Below are positions 32,801-41,502 of a stretch of 64,000 bases of DNA, piece after piece. Origin of the DNA: Gordonia zhaorongruii (GTDB lineage: Bacteria > Actinomycetota > Actinomycetes > Mycobacteriales > Mycobacteriaceae); assembly GCF_007559005.1 (NCBI RefSeq), contig NZ_CP041763.1:1582463-1646462 (forward strand). Direction: 5' to 3'. Made by a program: the position numbers and the translations under genes. Position 1 is the stretch's first letter; each line of letters opens with the position of its first letter. The notes under the pieces were generated by a model that saw nothing but the letters and a program-made list of their open reading frames with translations, searched no databases and was not told the origin of the DNA.

Positions 32801-33504
32801 GCACGTACGGAGCCGGCTTGCTGCAACTGATCGACTCCAAGCAGTGGCGCACCGACGACGATCTCGCCGCCGTCTACACCGAATGGGGCGGATACGCGTA
32901 CGGCCGCGACCTCGACGGCGTGGCCGCGGTCGACGACATGCGGGCCGCGTACCGCCGGATCGCGGTCGCTGCGAAGAACACGGACACCCGTGAGCACGAC
33001 ATCGCCGACTCGGACGACTACTTCCAGTTCCATGGCGGCATGGTCGCCACGGTTCGTGCGCTCACCGGCTCGGACCCCGAGGCGTACATCGGCGATTCCA
33101 CGCGGCCGGACGCCGTTCGCACGCGCACCCTGCACGAGGAGACCTCACGGGTGTTCCGTGCACGCGTCGTCAACCCCCGGTGGCTCTCCGCGATGCGCAG
33201 GCACGGTTACAAGGGCGCGTTCGAGATGGCGGCGACCGTCGATTACCTGTTCGGTTACGACGCGACCACCGATGTGGTCGCCGACTGGATGTACGAGCAG
33301 CTCACCGAGCAGTACGTCCTCGACGAGACGAACCGGGAGTTTCTCGAGAAGTCGAACCCGTGGGCCCTGCACGGCATCTCCGAACGCCTGCTCGAAGCCG
33401 CCGAACGGGATATGTGGGACGAACCTCCCGCCGACATGCTCGACGCCCTGCGCCGCGTCTATCTGGAAGCCGAAGGCGACATCGAGGGTCGCGGCGACGA
33501 CTGA
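29872..33504 (+). CDS. cobN: Cobaltochelatase large subunit
   Basis: A 1210-residue CobN that inserts cobalt into hydrogenobyrinic acid a,c-diamide with ATP-using partner subunits not found in this window. Family blocks include AQAHSYFVAGGAENL, VPFSFKEFDDRG, VVHVGKHGNLEWLPGK (metal-site region) and GFFRDAFSHV. GTG 29872 follows GAGGAG (29861-29866) and matches the family N terminus (VITLLSTSDTDL). The frame is open some 1.2 kb further upstream, but that stretch runs through the riboswitch and antisense to cobG. M. tuberculosis CobN is 1194 residues. Confidence 0.96.
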   Translation: MITLLSTSDTDLRTAATCGADYRVANPSRILVDDVPGLVDDADLVVVRILGGRRAWEEGLDAVLARRTPVVVLSGELNPDPDLMALSTVPTGVAAQAHSYFVAGGAENLIAVHNFLSDTILLTGLGFDPPVETPSWGTLDRGPEPDGEPGPRIGVLYYRAQHLAGNTEYVNALCTAIEGHGATAEAVFTASLRAADDELIGHLGTFDALIVTVLAAGGTTPATAGAGGDDEAWNVERLAALDVPILQGLCLTTSRADWDAADDGVSPMDVASQVAVPEFDGRVITVPFSFKEFDDRGLPYYAADAERCARVAGIAVRHARLRYLPAPERRIALLLSAYPTKHARIGNAVGLDTPRSLVHLMRALDEAGYDLGPRTGDDAVPGLGATPDADDPDALMHALIDAGGQDADWLTEEALAANPVRVPAADYTDWFRTLPDGLRSSVVEHWGPPPGELFVDRTANPDGDIVIAAMTFGNIVLLVQPPRGFGENPVAIYHDPDLPPSHHYLASYRWLASRPETDGWGFAADAVVHVGKHGNLEWLPGKTLGMSADCGTDAAIGDLPLVYPFLVNDPGEGTQAKRRAHAVLIDHLIPPMARAESYGDIARLEQLLDEHANISALDPGKLPAIRQQIWTLLTAAKMDADLGLAERPDEEVFDDMLLHVDGWLCEIKDAAIRDGLHVLGQAPDAETEVDLILAMLRARQLWGGAQSLPGLREALGLVEHESARADVDRVEQIARGLVSACAAGDWSDSAVTAATAGHPPQVAEILAFAAHEVVPRLRATSREITQVLHALDGGFIEAGPSGSPLRGLINVLPTGRNFYSVDPKAVPSQLAFETGRAMADSLVDRYVADHGHHPASVGLSVWGTSAMRTSGDDVGEILALLGVAPVWDEASRRITGLELIALEELGRPRIDVTIRISGFFRDAFSHVVTMLDDAVRLAADADEPDHRNYVAAHARAALAEHGDARRATTRVFGSRPGTYGAGLLQLIDSKQWRTDDDLAAVYTEWGGYAYGRDLDGVAAVDDMRAAYRRIAVAAKNTDTREHDIADSDDYFQFHGGMVATVRALTGSDPEAYIGDSTRPDAVRTRTLHEETSRVFRARVVNPRWLSAMRRHGYKGAFEMAATVDYLFGYDATTDVVADWMYEQLTEQYVLDETNREFLEKSNPWALHGISERLLEAAERDMWDEPPADMLDALRRVYLEAEGDIEGRGDD

Positions 33505-33625
33505 CCCGAGCGCCGTCACCGGACTCGGATCCCCGGTTCGGGAGCAAAACCGCCTGCTCGTTCGTTACACCGTAGAGAACACACCACAGTGAACCCCACA
33601 GAAGGTGAATCGGAGTGACGCGCAA

Positions 33626-34180
33626 ATGATCAGACTTCTCCTGGCCGCCTACGTGATCGTCGAGGTCGCGGCGTTCTGGGCGCTGGCTCACTTCCTGGGA
33701 TTCGGCTGGGCGCTGCTCATCACCCTCGGCGCCGCTGCGCTCGGCTACGCCCTCCTCGGGCGTCGGGCGCGCGGTCTGACGTCCGACCTGCGCAAGGCCT
33801 CGCGTCAAGAGGTGGGAGCAGGCAGACCGCTCACCGATACCGCACTGTTCGCCGGAGCTGCGCTCTTCACGATTCTTCCGGGCGTCGTATCCACCATCGT
33901 CGGACTGATCATCATGACGCCTGCCGCACGGCGCGCACTCCGCCCGGTCATCGCAGCCTCCGCCGCCAAACGCGCAACCCTCCTCGTCGGTGGCGGTCCC
34001 GTCGCCGGCGGCTCCGGCCGGCGCTTCGGCGCCACCGGAGGAGGCACGGTCGACGGGACCGTCGAAGGCGACGTGGTTGACGAGACGTCCGACGTCGAGG
34101 ACATCACCGAGCGCAATCCCGACGGCACGGTCCGTGTCGAGCGTCCGTCGCTGCCCAGAGCGCGCACGGACTGGAACTGA
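33626..34180 (+). CDS. fxsA: FxsA-family membrane protein
   Basis: A 184-residue inner-membrane protein of the FxsA family (first known for relieving phage T7 exclusion by F plasmid when overproduced; cellular role unclear). Predicted membrane helices are IRLLLAAYVIVEVAAFW, FLGFGWALLITLGAAALGY and ALFTILPGVVSTIVGLIIM. The C-terminal 60 residues are Gly- and acid-rich and cytoplasmic. ATG 33626 has GGAG about 10 nt upstream; GTG 33605 is an alternative. The 121 bp upstream of 33626 hold no clear terminator after cobN. Confidence 0.88.
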   Translation: MIRLLLAAYVIVEVAAFWALAHFLGFGWALLITLGAAALGYALLGRRARGLTSDLRKASRQEVGAGRPLTDTALFAGAALFTILPGVVSTIVGLIIMTPAARRALRPVIAASAAKRATLLVGGGPVAGGSGRRFGATGGGTVDGTVEGDVVDETSDVEDITERNPDGTVRVERPSLPRARTDWN

Positions 34181-34243
34181 TACCGGCCGGGACCGATGGG
34201 TCCACGCGCACCGGATCCGTCGGTCTTTGACACAATCGATCAG

Positions 34244-35863
34244 GTGACGACTCAGCTGCTCGTCGGCGGGATGGTCTATTCCTCGCCCGACGTTCCCGAT
34301 GCCACCGCAATCGCCATCACCGACGGAATCGTCGTGTGGGTCGGATCCGACGACGTGGGGCGGGCACTGCACCCCGACGCCGAGGTCGTCGATCTGGAGG
34401 GACACTTCGTCGCACCCGCGTTCGTCGACTCCCATGTGCACCTCACCGATACCGGTCTCGGACTGATCGGCCTGAACCTCACGGCCGCGACGAGCCGCTC
34501 GGACTGCCTCGATCGGCTCGCCGAATTCGTCGCGCACTCCGACGACGCCATCATCTGGGGCCTCGGCTGGGATGCCTCCACCTGGTCCGGCGGTCCGGGC
34601 GAGGACATGCCCCCGACCACCGAGGACCTCGACCGGGTGGCTCCTGGCAGGCCCGTCTACCTGGCCCGTGTCGACGAGCACTCCGCTGCGGCGTCGAGTG
34701 CGCTGCGGGAACTGGTTCACGGGATCGAGGGGGCGAACGGCTTCGAACCCCAGTCACCGCTCGTGGCCACCGCCCATCATCGCGTCCGAGCTGCCGCCCG
34801 TGCCCTGATCACGCCGGAAGCCCGTCGCCGCGCCCAGCGCAGAGCACTCGATCACGCCGCGTCGCGCGGTGTGGTCGCGGTGCACGAGAACGGCGGTCCG
34901 GATATCAGCGGTGTCGACGACTTCCGCTCACTCGCCGAACTCGATCACGGCGTATCCGTGCGCCGCTACTGGGGCCAGCCGGTGAGTTCGCTCGAGGGCG
35001 CTCGCGCCGTCGTCTCAGCGATGGGGGCCGACGGGATCGGCGGCGATCTCTTCGTCGACGGCGCCATCGGATCACGGACCGCGTGGCTCAGCGAGGAGTA
35101 CAGCGACAGCCCCGGCGAGTACGGCGTCAGCTACCTAGACGAGGAGACCATCGCCAACCACCTGCGAGCCACCACGCTCGCCGGCGTTCAGGCCGGATTC
35201 CACGCCATCGGCGACGCCGCGGTCGCGGCGATCGCCGTCGCGCTCGAACAAGTGGCCGATGAACTCGGAACGCCGGCGCTCGCGCGCTGCGTGCACCGGC
35301 TGGAGCACGCGGAGATGGTGACGACCGAACAGGCGGAACTGTTCGCACGGTGCGGGTTCGTCGCGTCCATGCAACCGTTGTTCGACGACGAATGGGGCGG
35401 CGACGACGCTCTGTACATCCGGCGACTGGGGGACCGGGCGCCGACTCTCAACAACTTCGCGGCGCTGGCCAAGGCGGGTGTCCCACTCGCCTTCTCGAGT
35501 GATTCCCCGGTCTGCGCCATCGATCCGTGGACCTCGATTCGGGCCGCGGTGCATCACCACACGCCGACCAACGGCATCTCGCCGCGAGCGGCCTTCGCCG
35601 CATGCACCCGCGGCGGCTGGCGTGCCGCCGGCGTCAACGACGGTCTCACCGGAACCCTGGTTCCCGGAGCCCCGGCGCACTACGCGGTCTGGAACGTCGA
35701 CGAGCTCGTCGTCGCCGCCTCCCACCAGGGGGTTCAGCGATGGTCGACCGACCCGCGGTCGCGGGTACCCGCACTGCCCGACGTGTCACCCGGCGCACGG
35801 CTTCCCGAATGCGTGCGAACCGTCTCCGCAGGCGTGACGATCTACGAACGGCCCGGTGCGTGA
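34244..35863 (+). CDS. Amidohydrolase family 3 protein (YtcJ-like)
   Basis: A metal-dependent hydrolase of about 539 residues. The composite-domain amidohydrolase pattern is clear: a short beta-sandwich start, DSHVHLTDTGLGL with the HxH metal pair, a TIM barrel with GLGWDASTW, HAIGDAAVAAIAVAL, RLEHAEMV and SSDSPVCAIDPW (last metal Asp), and a C-terminal sandwich. The substrate is unknown; relatives act on amides, formamides or exoenzyme substrates. The GTG 34244 start is uncertain. The stop overlaps the lnt start (GTGA), so it is coupled to lipoprotein acylation genes. Confidence 0.87.
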   Translation: MTTQLLVGGMVYSSPDVPDATAIAITDGIVVWVGSDDVGRALHPDAEVVDLEGHFVAPAFVDSHVHLTDTGLGLIGLNLTAATSRSDCLDRLAEFVAHSDDAIIWGLGWDASTWSGGPGEDMPPTTEDLDRVAPGRPVYLARVDEHSAAASSALRELVHGIEGANGFEPQSPLVATAHHRVRAAARALITPEARRRAQRRALDHAASRGVVAVHENGGPDISGVDDFRSLAELDHGVSVRRYWGQPVSSLEGARAVVSAMGADGIGGDLFVDGAIGSRTAWLSEEYSDSPGEYGVSYLDEETIANHLRATTLAGVQAGFHAIGDAAVAAIAVALEQVADELGTPALARCVHRLEHAEMVTTEQAELFARCGFVASMQPLFDDEWGGDDALYIRRLGDRAPTLNNFAALAKAGVPLAFSSDSPVCAIDPWTSIRAAVHHHTPTNGISPRAAFAACTRGGWRAAGVNDGLTGTLVPGAPAHYAVWNVDELVVAASHQGVQRWSTDPRSRVPALPDVSPGARLPECVRTVSAGVTIYERPGA

Positions 35864-37473
35864 AGCTGCCGCTCTGGGTGCTGCGTCTCGCAGGCGCGGC
35901 TGCGGGCGGCGGACTCATGTTCGCGGCGTTCCCGCCCCGTGACCTCTGGTTCCTGGCCCCGATCTCGCTCGCCTTCCTGTACGTCGTCCTGCGAGCCGGT
36001 GCGCCGCGACCGCGCACCGGAGCAGCCGCCGGGTTCGTCTTCGGTCTCGCGTTCTTCGTCCCTCTGCTTCCGTGGATCGGAGAGTACGTCGGACCGCTGC
36101 CGTGGCTGGCGCTCGCCGTGGTGATGGCGCTGTACCTGACCGCTTTCGGCGCCGTCGCGACGATCGTGATGCGTCTTCGGTTCGCGCCGTTGTGGTTCGC
36201 CGTCGCGTGGACCGGGTTCGAGGCGATCCGGTCCTCGTTCCCGTTCGGCGGATTCCCGTGGGGCCGCGCCGCGTTCAGCCAGACCTCGGGGCTGCTCCTG
36301 CCACTGACGTCGCTGGTCGGCGTCCCCGGATTGTCGTTTCTCGTGGCGGTCGTCGGTGCGGCGGCCGGAGCCACTGCGCTGTCGGCGATCGACGCACGAC
36401 GGTCGGGCACTTACCGGACGCGTCCGCTCGTGGCACTCGCGGTGCTTCTCGTTCCGCTGATCCTGGGCTCGGTGGTGTCCGCGGCCGGTCCGATCGGCAC
36501 GCACGCGACGTCGCCGATCGACGTGGCTGCGGTCCAGGGGAACGTGCCCAGGCTGGGACTGGACTTCAACGCACAACGTCGGGCCGTCCTCGACAACCAC
36601 GTGCAGGAGACCATGGCGCTCGCGCGTGAGGTCACCGCGGGTGAACGCCCAACGCCCGACCTGGTCCTATGGCCGGAGAACGCGTCCGATATCCCGCCGT
36701 TGGAGAATCCCGACGCCACCCAGTTGATCCGAGCAGCCGTCACCGCCGTCGGAGTTCCGGTGGCTCTCGGCACGTTGATGCCCAACGACGGGCAGCCCAC
36801 CAACACCGTCCTGCTGTGGGGCGTGCATGACCGGATCGCCGACCAGGCACCGTCCGGGCGCTACGACAAGCACATCATCCAGCCGTTCGGCGAGTACCTG
36901 CCATGGCGCGACTTCTTCCGTCACTTCTCGTCGTACGCGGACCGGGCGGGCAACTTCGCCGCGGGCACCGGATCGTCCGTCATCACCCCGGTGACCCCGT
37001 CCGGACCCGTGTCACTCGGGGTCTCCACCTGCTGGGAGGTCGCCTTCGACCGCTCCACCCGAAAGGCGGTCGACGATGGCGCGCAGATGCTCTACGTGCC
37101 CACGAACAACGCGACATTCGGGCTCACCGATATGAGCAGTCAGCAGCTGGCGATGTCACGGGTACGGGCCGTCGAGACCGGTCGCGACGTCGCAGTGGTC
37201 TCGACGAGCGGTCTGAGCGCGCTGATCTCCTCGGACGGCAGCGTCGTCGAGCAGTCGGGTCTGTTCGAGGCTGCGACGCTTCAGGATTCACTCGAGCTGC
37301 GCGACGGCAGGACGCCGGCAGTCGTACTCGGGCCGTGGCCCGAGCGGTTCGCACTACTGGCCCTCCTTATCGGGTTTTTGTACGCATTGGCACGAGCGAC
37401 TAATCTCGACATGTTCGCCGCACGGAGGTTCGGGCGGCCGAAGGGACGAAGGAGCAGCATTGAGCGGCACTGA
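35860..37473 (+). CDS. lnt: Apolipoprotein N-acyltransferase
   Basis: A 537-residue membrane enzyme that N-acylates the lipid-modified cysteine of lipoproteins. An N-terminal bundle of about seven helices is followed by an extracytoplasmic nitrilase domain. The catalytic triad is Glu273 in WPENASD, Lys337 in [12 protein letters not shown] and Cys391 in STCWEVAF. A final helix lies near 505-520. In M. tuberculosis the equivalent is fused to Ppm1 (Rv2051c); here the two are separate and overlap by 14 bp. GTG start overlapping the amidohydrolase stop. Confidence 0.94.
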   Translation: MKLPLWVLRLAGAAAGGGLMFAAFPPRDLWFLAPISLAFLYVVLRAGAPRPRTGAAAGFVFGLAFFVPLLPWIGEYVGPLPWLALAVVMALYLTAFGAVATIVMRLRFAPLWFAVAWTGFEAIRSSFPFGGFPWGRAAFSQTSGLLLPLTSLVGVPGLSFLVAVVGAAAGATALSAIDARRSGTYRTRPLVALAVLLVPLILGSVVSAAGPIGTHATSPIDVAAVQGNVPRLGLDFNAQRRAVLDNHVQETMALAREVTAGERPTPDLVLWPENASDIPPLENPDATQLIRAAVTAVGVPVALGTLMPNDGQPTNTVLLWGVHDRIADQAPSGRYDKHIIQPFGEYLPWRDFFRHFSSYADRAGNFAAGTGSSVITPVTPSGPVSLGVSTCWEVAFDRSTRKAVDDGAQMLYVPTNNATFGLTDMSSQQLAMSRVRAVETGRDVAVVSTSGLSALISSDGSVVEQSGLFEAATLQDSLELRDGRTPAVVLGPWPERFALLALLIGFLYALARATNLDMFAARRFGRPKGRRSSIERH

Positions 37474-38245
37474 GCAGGGTGCTTCCAGTGGCGGCGGTCT
37501 GATCGGATCGCGCGGTGCCGGAGCACTCGTCGTCGTCCCGACATTCAACGAGCGTGAGAACCTGCCGCTCATCGTCGACCGACTCCTGACCTCGCTCGGC
37601 GACGTTCACGTCCTGATAGTCGACGACTCGAGCCCCGACGGCACCGGTGAGGTGGCCGACCGACTCGCTGCCGACGACTCAGCAGGCCGCATCCACGTGA
37701 TGCACCGGACGGCGAAAGACGGTCTCGGTAAGGCGTATCTCGCCGGATTCGCCTGGGGTCTGCAGCGTGATTACCGAGTTGTCGTCGAGATGGACGCAGA
37801 CGGCAGCCATGCACCGGAGCAATTGCATCGCCTGCTCGACGCCGTGAACGACGGCGCCGACCTGGTCATCGGTTCGCGATACGTTCCCGGGGGCGCCCTG
37901 GTTAACTGGCCGAAACGTCGTCAGCTCCTGTCGAAAGGCGCGAACACCTACGCCCGGATCGCGCTCGGTGCGGGAATCAAGGACATCACTGCCGGTTACC
38001 GCGCCTTCCGGCGCGAGGTCCTCGAGACGATCGGGCTCGACGAGGTCGAGTCGGCAGGTTACTGCTTCCAGATCGACCTCGCCTGGCGCAGCCTGCAGCA
38101 CGGCTTCGTGATTCGCGAGGTCCCGATCACGTTCACCGAACGGGCGATCGGGGAATCGAAGATGGACGGTGGCGTCATCGCTGAATCGTTCATCAACGTC
38201 GCACGGTGGGGGATCCAGGGACGCCTGGCCCGACTGCGGCACTGA
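37460..38245 (+). CDS. ppm1: Polyprenol monophosphomannose synthase
   Basis: A 261-residue GT2 glycosyltransferase that makes polyprenyl-phosphate-mannose from GDP-mannose, the donor for lipoarabinomannan, lipomannan and protein mannosylation. It has [13 protein letters not shown] at the nucleotide site, VDDSSPDGT, the metal-binding [13 protein letters not shown] and [10 protein letters not shown]. The start is TTG 37460, preceded by GAAGGAG and inside the lnt 3' end. Physical association with Lnt is known in mycobacteria and the overlap fits it. Confidence 0.94.
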   Translation: MSGTEQGASSGGGLIGSRGAGALVVVPTFNERENLPLIVDRLLTSLGDVHVLIVDDSSPDGTGEVADRLAADDSAGRIHVMHRTAKDGLGKAYLAGFAWGLQRDYRVVVEMDADGSHAPEQLHRLLDAVNDGADLVIGSRYVPGGALVNWPKRRQLLSKGANTYARIALGAGIKDITAGYRAFRREVLETIGLDEVESAGYCFQIDLAWRSLQHGFVIREVPITFTERAIGESKMDGGVIAESFINVARWGIQGRLARLRH

Positions 38246-38268
38246 ACGCCGCGCACGGCCTGAACTCG

Positions 38269-38313
38269 GTACGACGGGAGCCCCGACCTATCCGGCCGGG
38301 GCTCCCGTCGTAC
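38269..38313. terminator. Perfect hairpin between ppm1 and rbpA
   Basis: A 17-bp perfect stem (left arm 38269-38285 beginning GTACGACGGGAGC; right arm 38297-38313) with an 11-nt loop. It lies between the convergent stops of ppm1 and rbpA and can end transcription from both sides. No strong T tract, as is common in actinobacteria. Confidence 0.85.
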
Positions 38314-38336
38314 TTCGTGTTTCTGCGGCGTGTGAC

Positions 38337-38681
38337 TCAGGCGGTCCCGCCCCGGCGACGCTGCTTCAGCAGATCCAGCCGCTCGGCGAGGAGAACCTCG
38401 AGCTCTTCCTCCGAACGTCGCTCCAGCAGCATGTCCCAGTGGGTGCGCGGGGGCTTGCCCTTCTTCTCCTCGGGATCTGCGCCCTCGAGGATGGTGCCTT
38501 CCATGCCGTTCTTGCACGGCCACTTCGACGGGATCTCCGCTTCGTCGGCGAACGGGATGTCGAAGATCTCACCATTGTCGGTGCGGTACTGGACGATCCG
38601 CCGCGGTGCGAGGTCGTGGTCGCGGTCGGTCTCGTAGCTCACCGCTCCGAGCCTGCTACCGCGCAGTACTCGATCAGCCAT
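38337..38681 (-). CDS. rbpA: RNA polymerase-binding protein RbpA
   Basis: A 114-residue essential actinobacterial transcription factor that binds the principal sigma factor and RNA polymerase and stabilises open complexes. The core beta domain (about 28-70) and the basic linker plus sigma-interaction domain (EEKKGKPPRTHWDMLLERRSEEELE) are intact. The N-terminal tail is ADRVLRGSRLGAVSYETDR. GAGAGGA precedes the ATG. It is divergent from the zinc-ribbon operon across 97 bp. Confidence 0.96.
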   Translation of the reverse strand: MADRVLRGSRLGAVSYETDRDHDLAPRRIVQYRTDNGEIFDIPFADEAEIPSKWPCKNGMEGTILEGADPEEKKGKPPRTHWDMLLERRSEEELEVLLAERLDLLKQRRRGGTA

Positions 38682-38765
38682 TAACGGGTCCTCTCAAAAG
38701 ACGGATGAACATACCTATTCTACGCGCTCGGCCAAGTCAGTGGCCATTGCACCGCCGGGGACCGG

Positions 38766-38771
38766 TAACGT
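38766..38771 (+). promoter_or_regulatory. Leaderless -10 element of the zinc-ribbon/DUF475 operon
   Basis: TAACGT ends 7 nt before GTG 38779 with no ribosome site. It lies in the rbpA-divergent gap. Confidence 0.4.
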
Positions 38772-38778
38772 CGTTGCA

Positions 38779-39117
38779 GTGTCCGAGACGTCGTCACGCA
38801 AACGTCCGTACGCCTGCGCATGGTGCGGGCGGGAGATGGTCGACTCGGAAACCGGGCGGCGCCGCAAGTACTGCAAGCGGTCGTGCCGCCAACGCGCGTA
38901 CGAACAGAGAACACTGGTCGAGGGCACTTCTATTCCCCCGGACGCACTGATCCTCTCGGTCGATGAAGCCGGAGCACTCGGTGACCGGTTGTTCGAGCTT
39001 CGATGCGCGGCGCAGGACCTGCAGACGGCCCTCGCCGAGAACGCAGACCCGGAAACCCTGAGAGCCATGACCGACGATCTGGTCCGGCTCGCGGAAGAAT
39101 CGGAAAGGCTTCGATGA
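38779..39117 (+). CDS. Small Cys4 zinc-ribbon protein of unknown function
   Basis: A 112-residue protein. Near the N terminus is a CAWCG pair, 13-17 residues before YCKRSC, giving C-x2-C...C-x3-C, a probable zinc-binding finger. It is followed by a basic RQRAYEQR helix suited to nucleic-acid contact and then a charged helical tail. The domain resembles short actinobacterial fingers that I cannot assign to a named function. GTG 38779 is chosen because of the upstream TAACGT; the open frame goes back to 38740. The stop overlaps the start of the DUF475 gene (ATGA), so the two products are made together. Confidence 0.78.
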   Translation: MSETSSRKRPYACAWCGREMVDSETGRRRKYCKRSCRQRAYEQRTLVEGTSIPPDALILSVDEAGALGDRLFELRCAAQDLQTALAENADPETLRAMTDDLVRLAEESERLR

Positions 39118-40277
39118 CAGTCCGTGTATTCGGCGCATCCTTCGTCGTGACCATCCTGGCGCTCATCGCCGCATATCTCTACGCGGGGATGTCCGGTCTC
39201 GCGATCTGCGCGATCCTCGCCATCCTCGAGATCTCGCTCTCGTTCGACAACGCCGTCATCAACGCCACCGTGCTCGAGCGCATGAGTCCGTTCTGGCAGC
39301 GGATCTTCCTCACCGTGGGCATCCTGATCGCCGTGTTCGGAATGCGTCTGCTGTTCCCCCTGGCGATCGTCTGGGCAACGGCTGGACTCAATCCCGTGCA
39401 GGCCATGGACCTGGCGCTCAATCCGCCCGCGAACGACGCGCCGGCCTTCCCCGACGGAAGTCCCAGCTACGAGACCCTCCTCACCGACGCGCATCCGCAG
39501 ATCGCGGCATTCGGCGGCATGTTCCTGATCATGCTGTTCCTGGATTTCGTGCTCACCAGCAAGAACCTCACCTGGATCAGTCCGATCGAAGACCCGTTGA
39601 GCAAGGTCGGTCGACTCCCGAACGTACCCACCGTCATCGCACTGGGTGCCCTCATCATCGCCGTGCAGTTCGCCGAACCGGGTGACACGACGACGGTCCT
39701 GACTGCGGGAATCCTCGGACTCCTGACCTATCTGGTCGTCAACGGCCTGACGGGATTCATGGAGTCGGAAGAACCAGGCAGTGGGGAACCAGGCAGTGAC
39801 GAAGCAGGTTCAGCGCGTCCGGGCGGTCCGACGAAGGCCACTCAGGCCGTCGGCAAGGCGGGCTTCTTCCTGTTCCTGTACCTGGAGGTGCTCGATGCGT
39901 CGTTCTCGTTCGACGGTGTGATCGGCGCCTTCGCGATCACGTCCGACCCGATTCTGATCGCCCTCGGCCTCGGGTTCATCGGCGCGATGTTCGTTCGCTC
40001 CATCACCATCTACCTCGTGCGTGCCGGAACGCTCTCCGAGTACCGATACCTCGAGCACGGAGCGCACTGGGCGATCGGCGCGCTCGCGACGATCATGCTC
40101 GTGAGCATTCACGTAGAGGTACCCGAGCTCATCACCGGTCTGATCGGGGTCGCCTTCATCGGTGCGGCGACGGTCTCCAGTATCTGGGCGAACAGGCGGG
40201 ACGCCCGATCCGACGACCAGCCGAACTCGGACGAGCAGTCGGGCTCGGACCGGTCGGACGTCGGAACCGCCCCGTAG
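39114..40277 (+). CDS. DUF475 / TerC-family integral membrane protein
   Basis: A 387-residue polytopic protein with about nine predicted helices. The DUF475 signature pairs are present: LEISLSFDNAVINATVLERM near the N terminus and YLEVLDASFSFDGVIGAFA after the midpoint, two acidic repeats that in TerC-like proteins suggest metal-ion handling. A low-complexity loop (EEPGSGEPGSDEAGS) separates the two halves and the C terminus is hydrophilic. TerC-type proteins are linked to tellurite resistance and Mn2+ efflux; the function here is not established. The ATG overlaps the zinc-ribbon stop, and the cyclase starts 10 bp later. Confidence 0.88.
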   Translation: MTVRVFGASFVVTILALIAAYLYAGMSGLAICAILAILEISLSFDNAVINATVLERMSPFWQRIFLTVGILIAVFGMRLLFPLAIVWATAGLNPVQAMDLALNPPANDAPAFPDGSPSYETLLTDAHPQIAAFGGMFLIMLFLDFVLTSKNLTWISPIEDPLSKVGRLPNVPTVIALGALIIAVQFAEPGDTTTVLTAGILGLLTYLVVNGLTGFMESEEPGSGEPGSDEAGSARPGGPTKATQAVGKAGFFLFLYLEVLDASFSFDGVIGAFAITSDPILIALGLGFIGAMFVRSITIYLVRAGTLSEYRYLEHGAHWAIGALATIMLVSIHVEVPELITGLIGVAFIGAATVSSIWANRRDARSDDQPNSDEQSGSDRSDVGTAP

Positions 40278-40280
40278 ACT
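40275..40280 (+). promoter_or_regulatory. Leaderless -10 element of the adenylyl cyclase gene
   Basis: TAGACT ends 7 nt before GTG 40288 and overlaps the DUF475 stop. It could give the cyclase its own transcript in addition to read-through. Confidence 0.4.
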
Positions 40281-40287
40281 CAGCACC

Positions 40288-41130
40288 GTGAACCCACCGA
40301 GTTCGGAACCGCCCGGGAACGGTGCATCGTCACCTTGGCGCCGGGCCGAAGAATTACTCCTTCGGACCGACACGAGTGATGCGGCCCTGCGAGCTGCACG
40401 GTTCGCCCGCAAGATGGTTCCCGCCGAACCCATGCGACCCGGAACCGATCGGCCGTCCGATCGGTTCGCTCGCTATCTCGACAACGCGGAGCAGACACGT
40501 CCCAGCGCGGTCCGCGAGCTCGGTCTGGCATCGGTGTCCGTCTGGCAGAACCTGGTCGAACGCCGCCGGAACCGTGCCGACGTCGATTCCAAGCCGGTTC
40601 CCGCCACCATCCTGTTCACCGATCTCGTCGGATTCTCCACGTGGGCGCTGAGGGCAGGCGACGATCAGGTTCTCGATCTGCTCGGCCAGGTGAACGCCGC
40701 GAGTGCGGGGGTCATCCGCCGTCGTGGGGGACAGGTCGTGAAAACCCTCGGCGATGGAACGATGGCCGTGTTCGTGGACGCGGGTCAGGCCATCGAGGCC
40801 GCCTACGAATGCGGTGAGGCGGTCGCCGCGATCACCGTCGGGGGGCATCGGCCGGCGCTGCGCGCCGGACTCCACACCGGAAGCCCCCGAGCGGTCGGCG
40901 ACGACTATCTCGGAATCGACGTCAACATCGCCGCACGGGTGTGCGATGGCGCGGGAGCCGGCGAGGTGTTCGCCAGCGACACGACCATCGCGGTCGTGGA
41001 CACCGGCCGCTACGTGATCCGGAAGCGCCGGTTCCGCGCGAAAGGAGTACCCAAGGAGCTCCTCGTGTACCGGGTGCTTCCGCGCTACGACGAAGACGGC
41101 GAGCGGGTGCCGGCGGCAGTACGAGGATAA
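40288..41130 (+). CDS. Class III adenylyl cyclase
   Basis: A 280-residue soluble cyclase that should make cAMP. An uncharacterised helical N-terminal domain (about 1-100) precedes the catalytic domain. Metal-binding Asp112 (LFTDLVGFS) and Asp156 (LGDGTMAVF), adenine-specifying Lys152 and Asp206, and transition-state Asn213 and Arg217 (DVNIAARV) are all present, so the active site looks complete. No membrane helix or HAMP domain is seen. GTG 40288 lies 10 bp after the DUF475 gene. Confidence 0.9.
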   Translation: MNPPSSEPPGNGASSPWRRAEELLLRTDTSDAALRAARFARKMVPAEPMRPGTDRPSDRFARYLDNAEQTRPSAVRELGLASVSVWQNLVERRRNRADVDSKPVPATILFTDLVGFSTWALRAGDDQVLDLLGQVNAASAGVIRRRGGQVVKTLGDGTMAVFVDAGQAIEAAYECGEAVAAITVGGHRPALRAGLHTGSPRAVGDDYLGIDVNIAARVCDGAGAGEVFASDTTIAVVDTGRYVIRKRRFRAKGVPKELLVYRVLPRYDEDGERVPAAVRG

Positions 41131-41139
41131 TGGTGCGGT

Positions 41140-41415
41140 GTGGCGATGTTCGACGACGATGAGCTCGAGCGGTACTACCGGCGCATCGAAGCCGGGACCG
41201 CAGCGGCGCATGCCCGGCGCAGCCGGCCTCGGCGAGAGGTCCCCGATGTCGTGTTCACCTGTCCGACCCCGGAGAAGATCGCCTACGAGGACTTGGCGGC
41301 CGTCACCGGCGCCATCCTCGCCATCACCCGGCAGTCGCGGTCGCGATCCCTGCGTTGCTACGAGTGCGCATGCGGGTCGTGGCACCTGACGAGCGGGGTA
41401 CCGAGACCCGATTGA
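41140..41415 (+). CDS. Small conserved-looking protein with C-terminal Cys cluster, unknown
   Basis: A 91-residue protein, not recognised. The N terminus is acidic then strongly basic (DDDELERYYRRIEAG, RRSRPRREV). The C-terminal half has FTCPTPEK, a helix (EDLAAVTGAILAI) and CYECACGSWHLTS, which with the first cysteine could form a zinc site. The GTG at 41140 starts 9 bp after the cyclase; ATG 41146 is an alternative. A GATAAT hexamer lies 8 nt upstream. It ends 31 bp before a perfect terminator, so it is the last gene of the zinc-ribbon/DUF475/cyclase unit. Confidence 0.65.
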   Translation: MAMFDDDELERYYRRIEAGTAAAHARRSRPRREVPDVVFTCPTPEKIAYEDLAAVTGAILAITRQSRSRSLRCYECACGSWHLTSGVPRPD

Positions 41416-41446
41416 CCGTCCCGACCCGACCGACCAGCACCACGAG

Positions 41447-41484
41447 CAGTGAGGCCCCCGACCGGATGGTCGGGGGCCTCACTG
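41447..41484. terminator. Perfect bidirectional hairpin after the cyclase unit
   Basis: A 17-bp perfect stem (left arm 41447-41463 CAGTGAGGCCCCCGACC; right arm 41468-41484) with a 4-nt loop GGAT. It separates the plus-strand cyclase unit from the minus-strand 51-codon gene and can serve both. Confidence 0.9.
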
Positions 41485-41502
41485 GGTATTCAGCTGTGCG
41501 CG

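Noticed and set aside
33505..33625. Possible terminator CCGAG/CTCGG after cobN
   Set aside because: Stem of only 5 bp with a long loop; not convincing.
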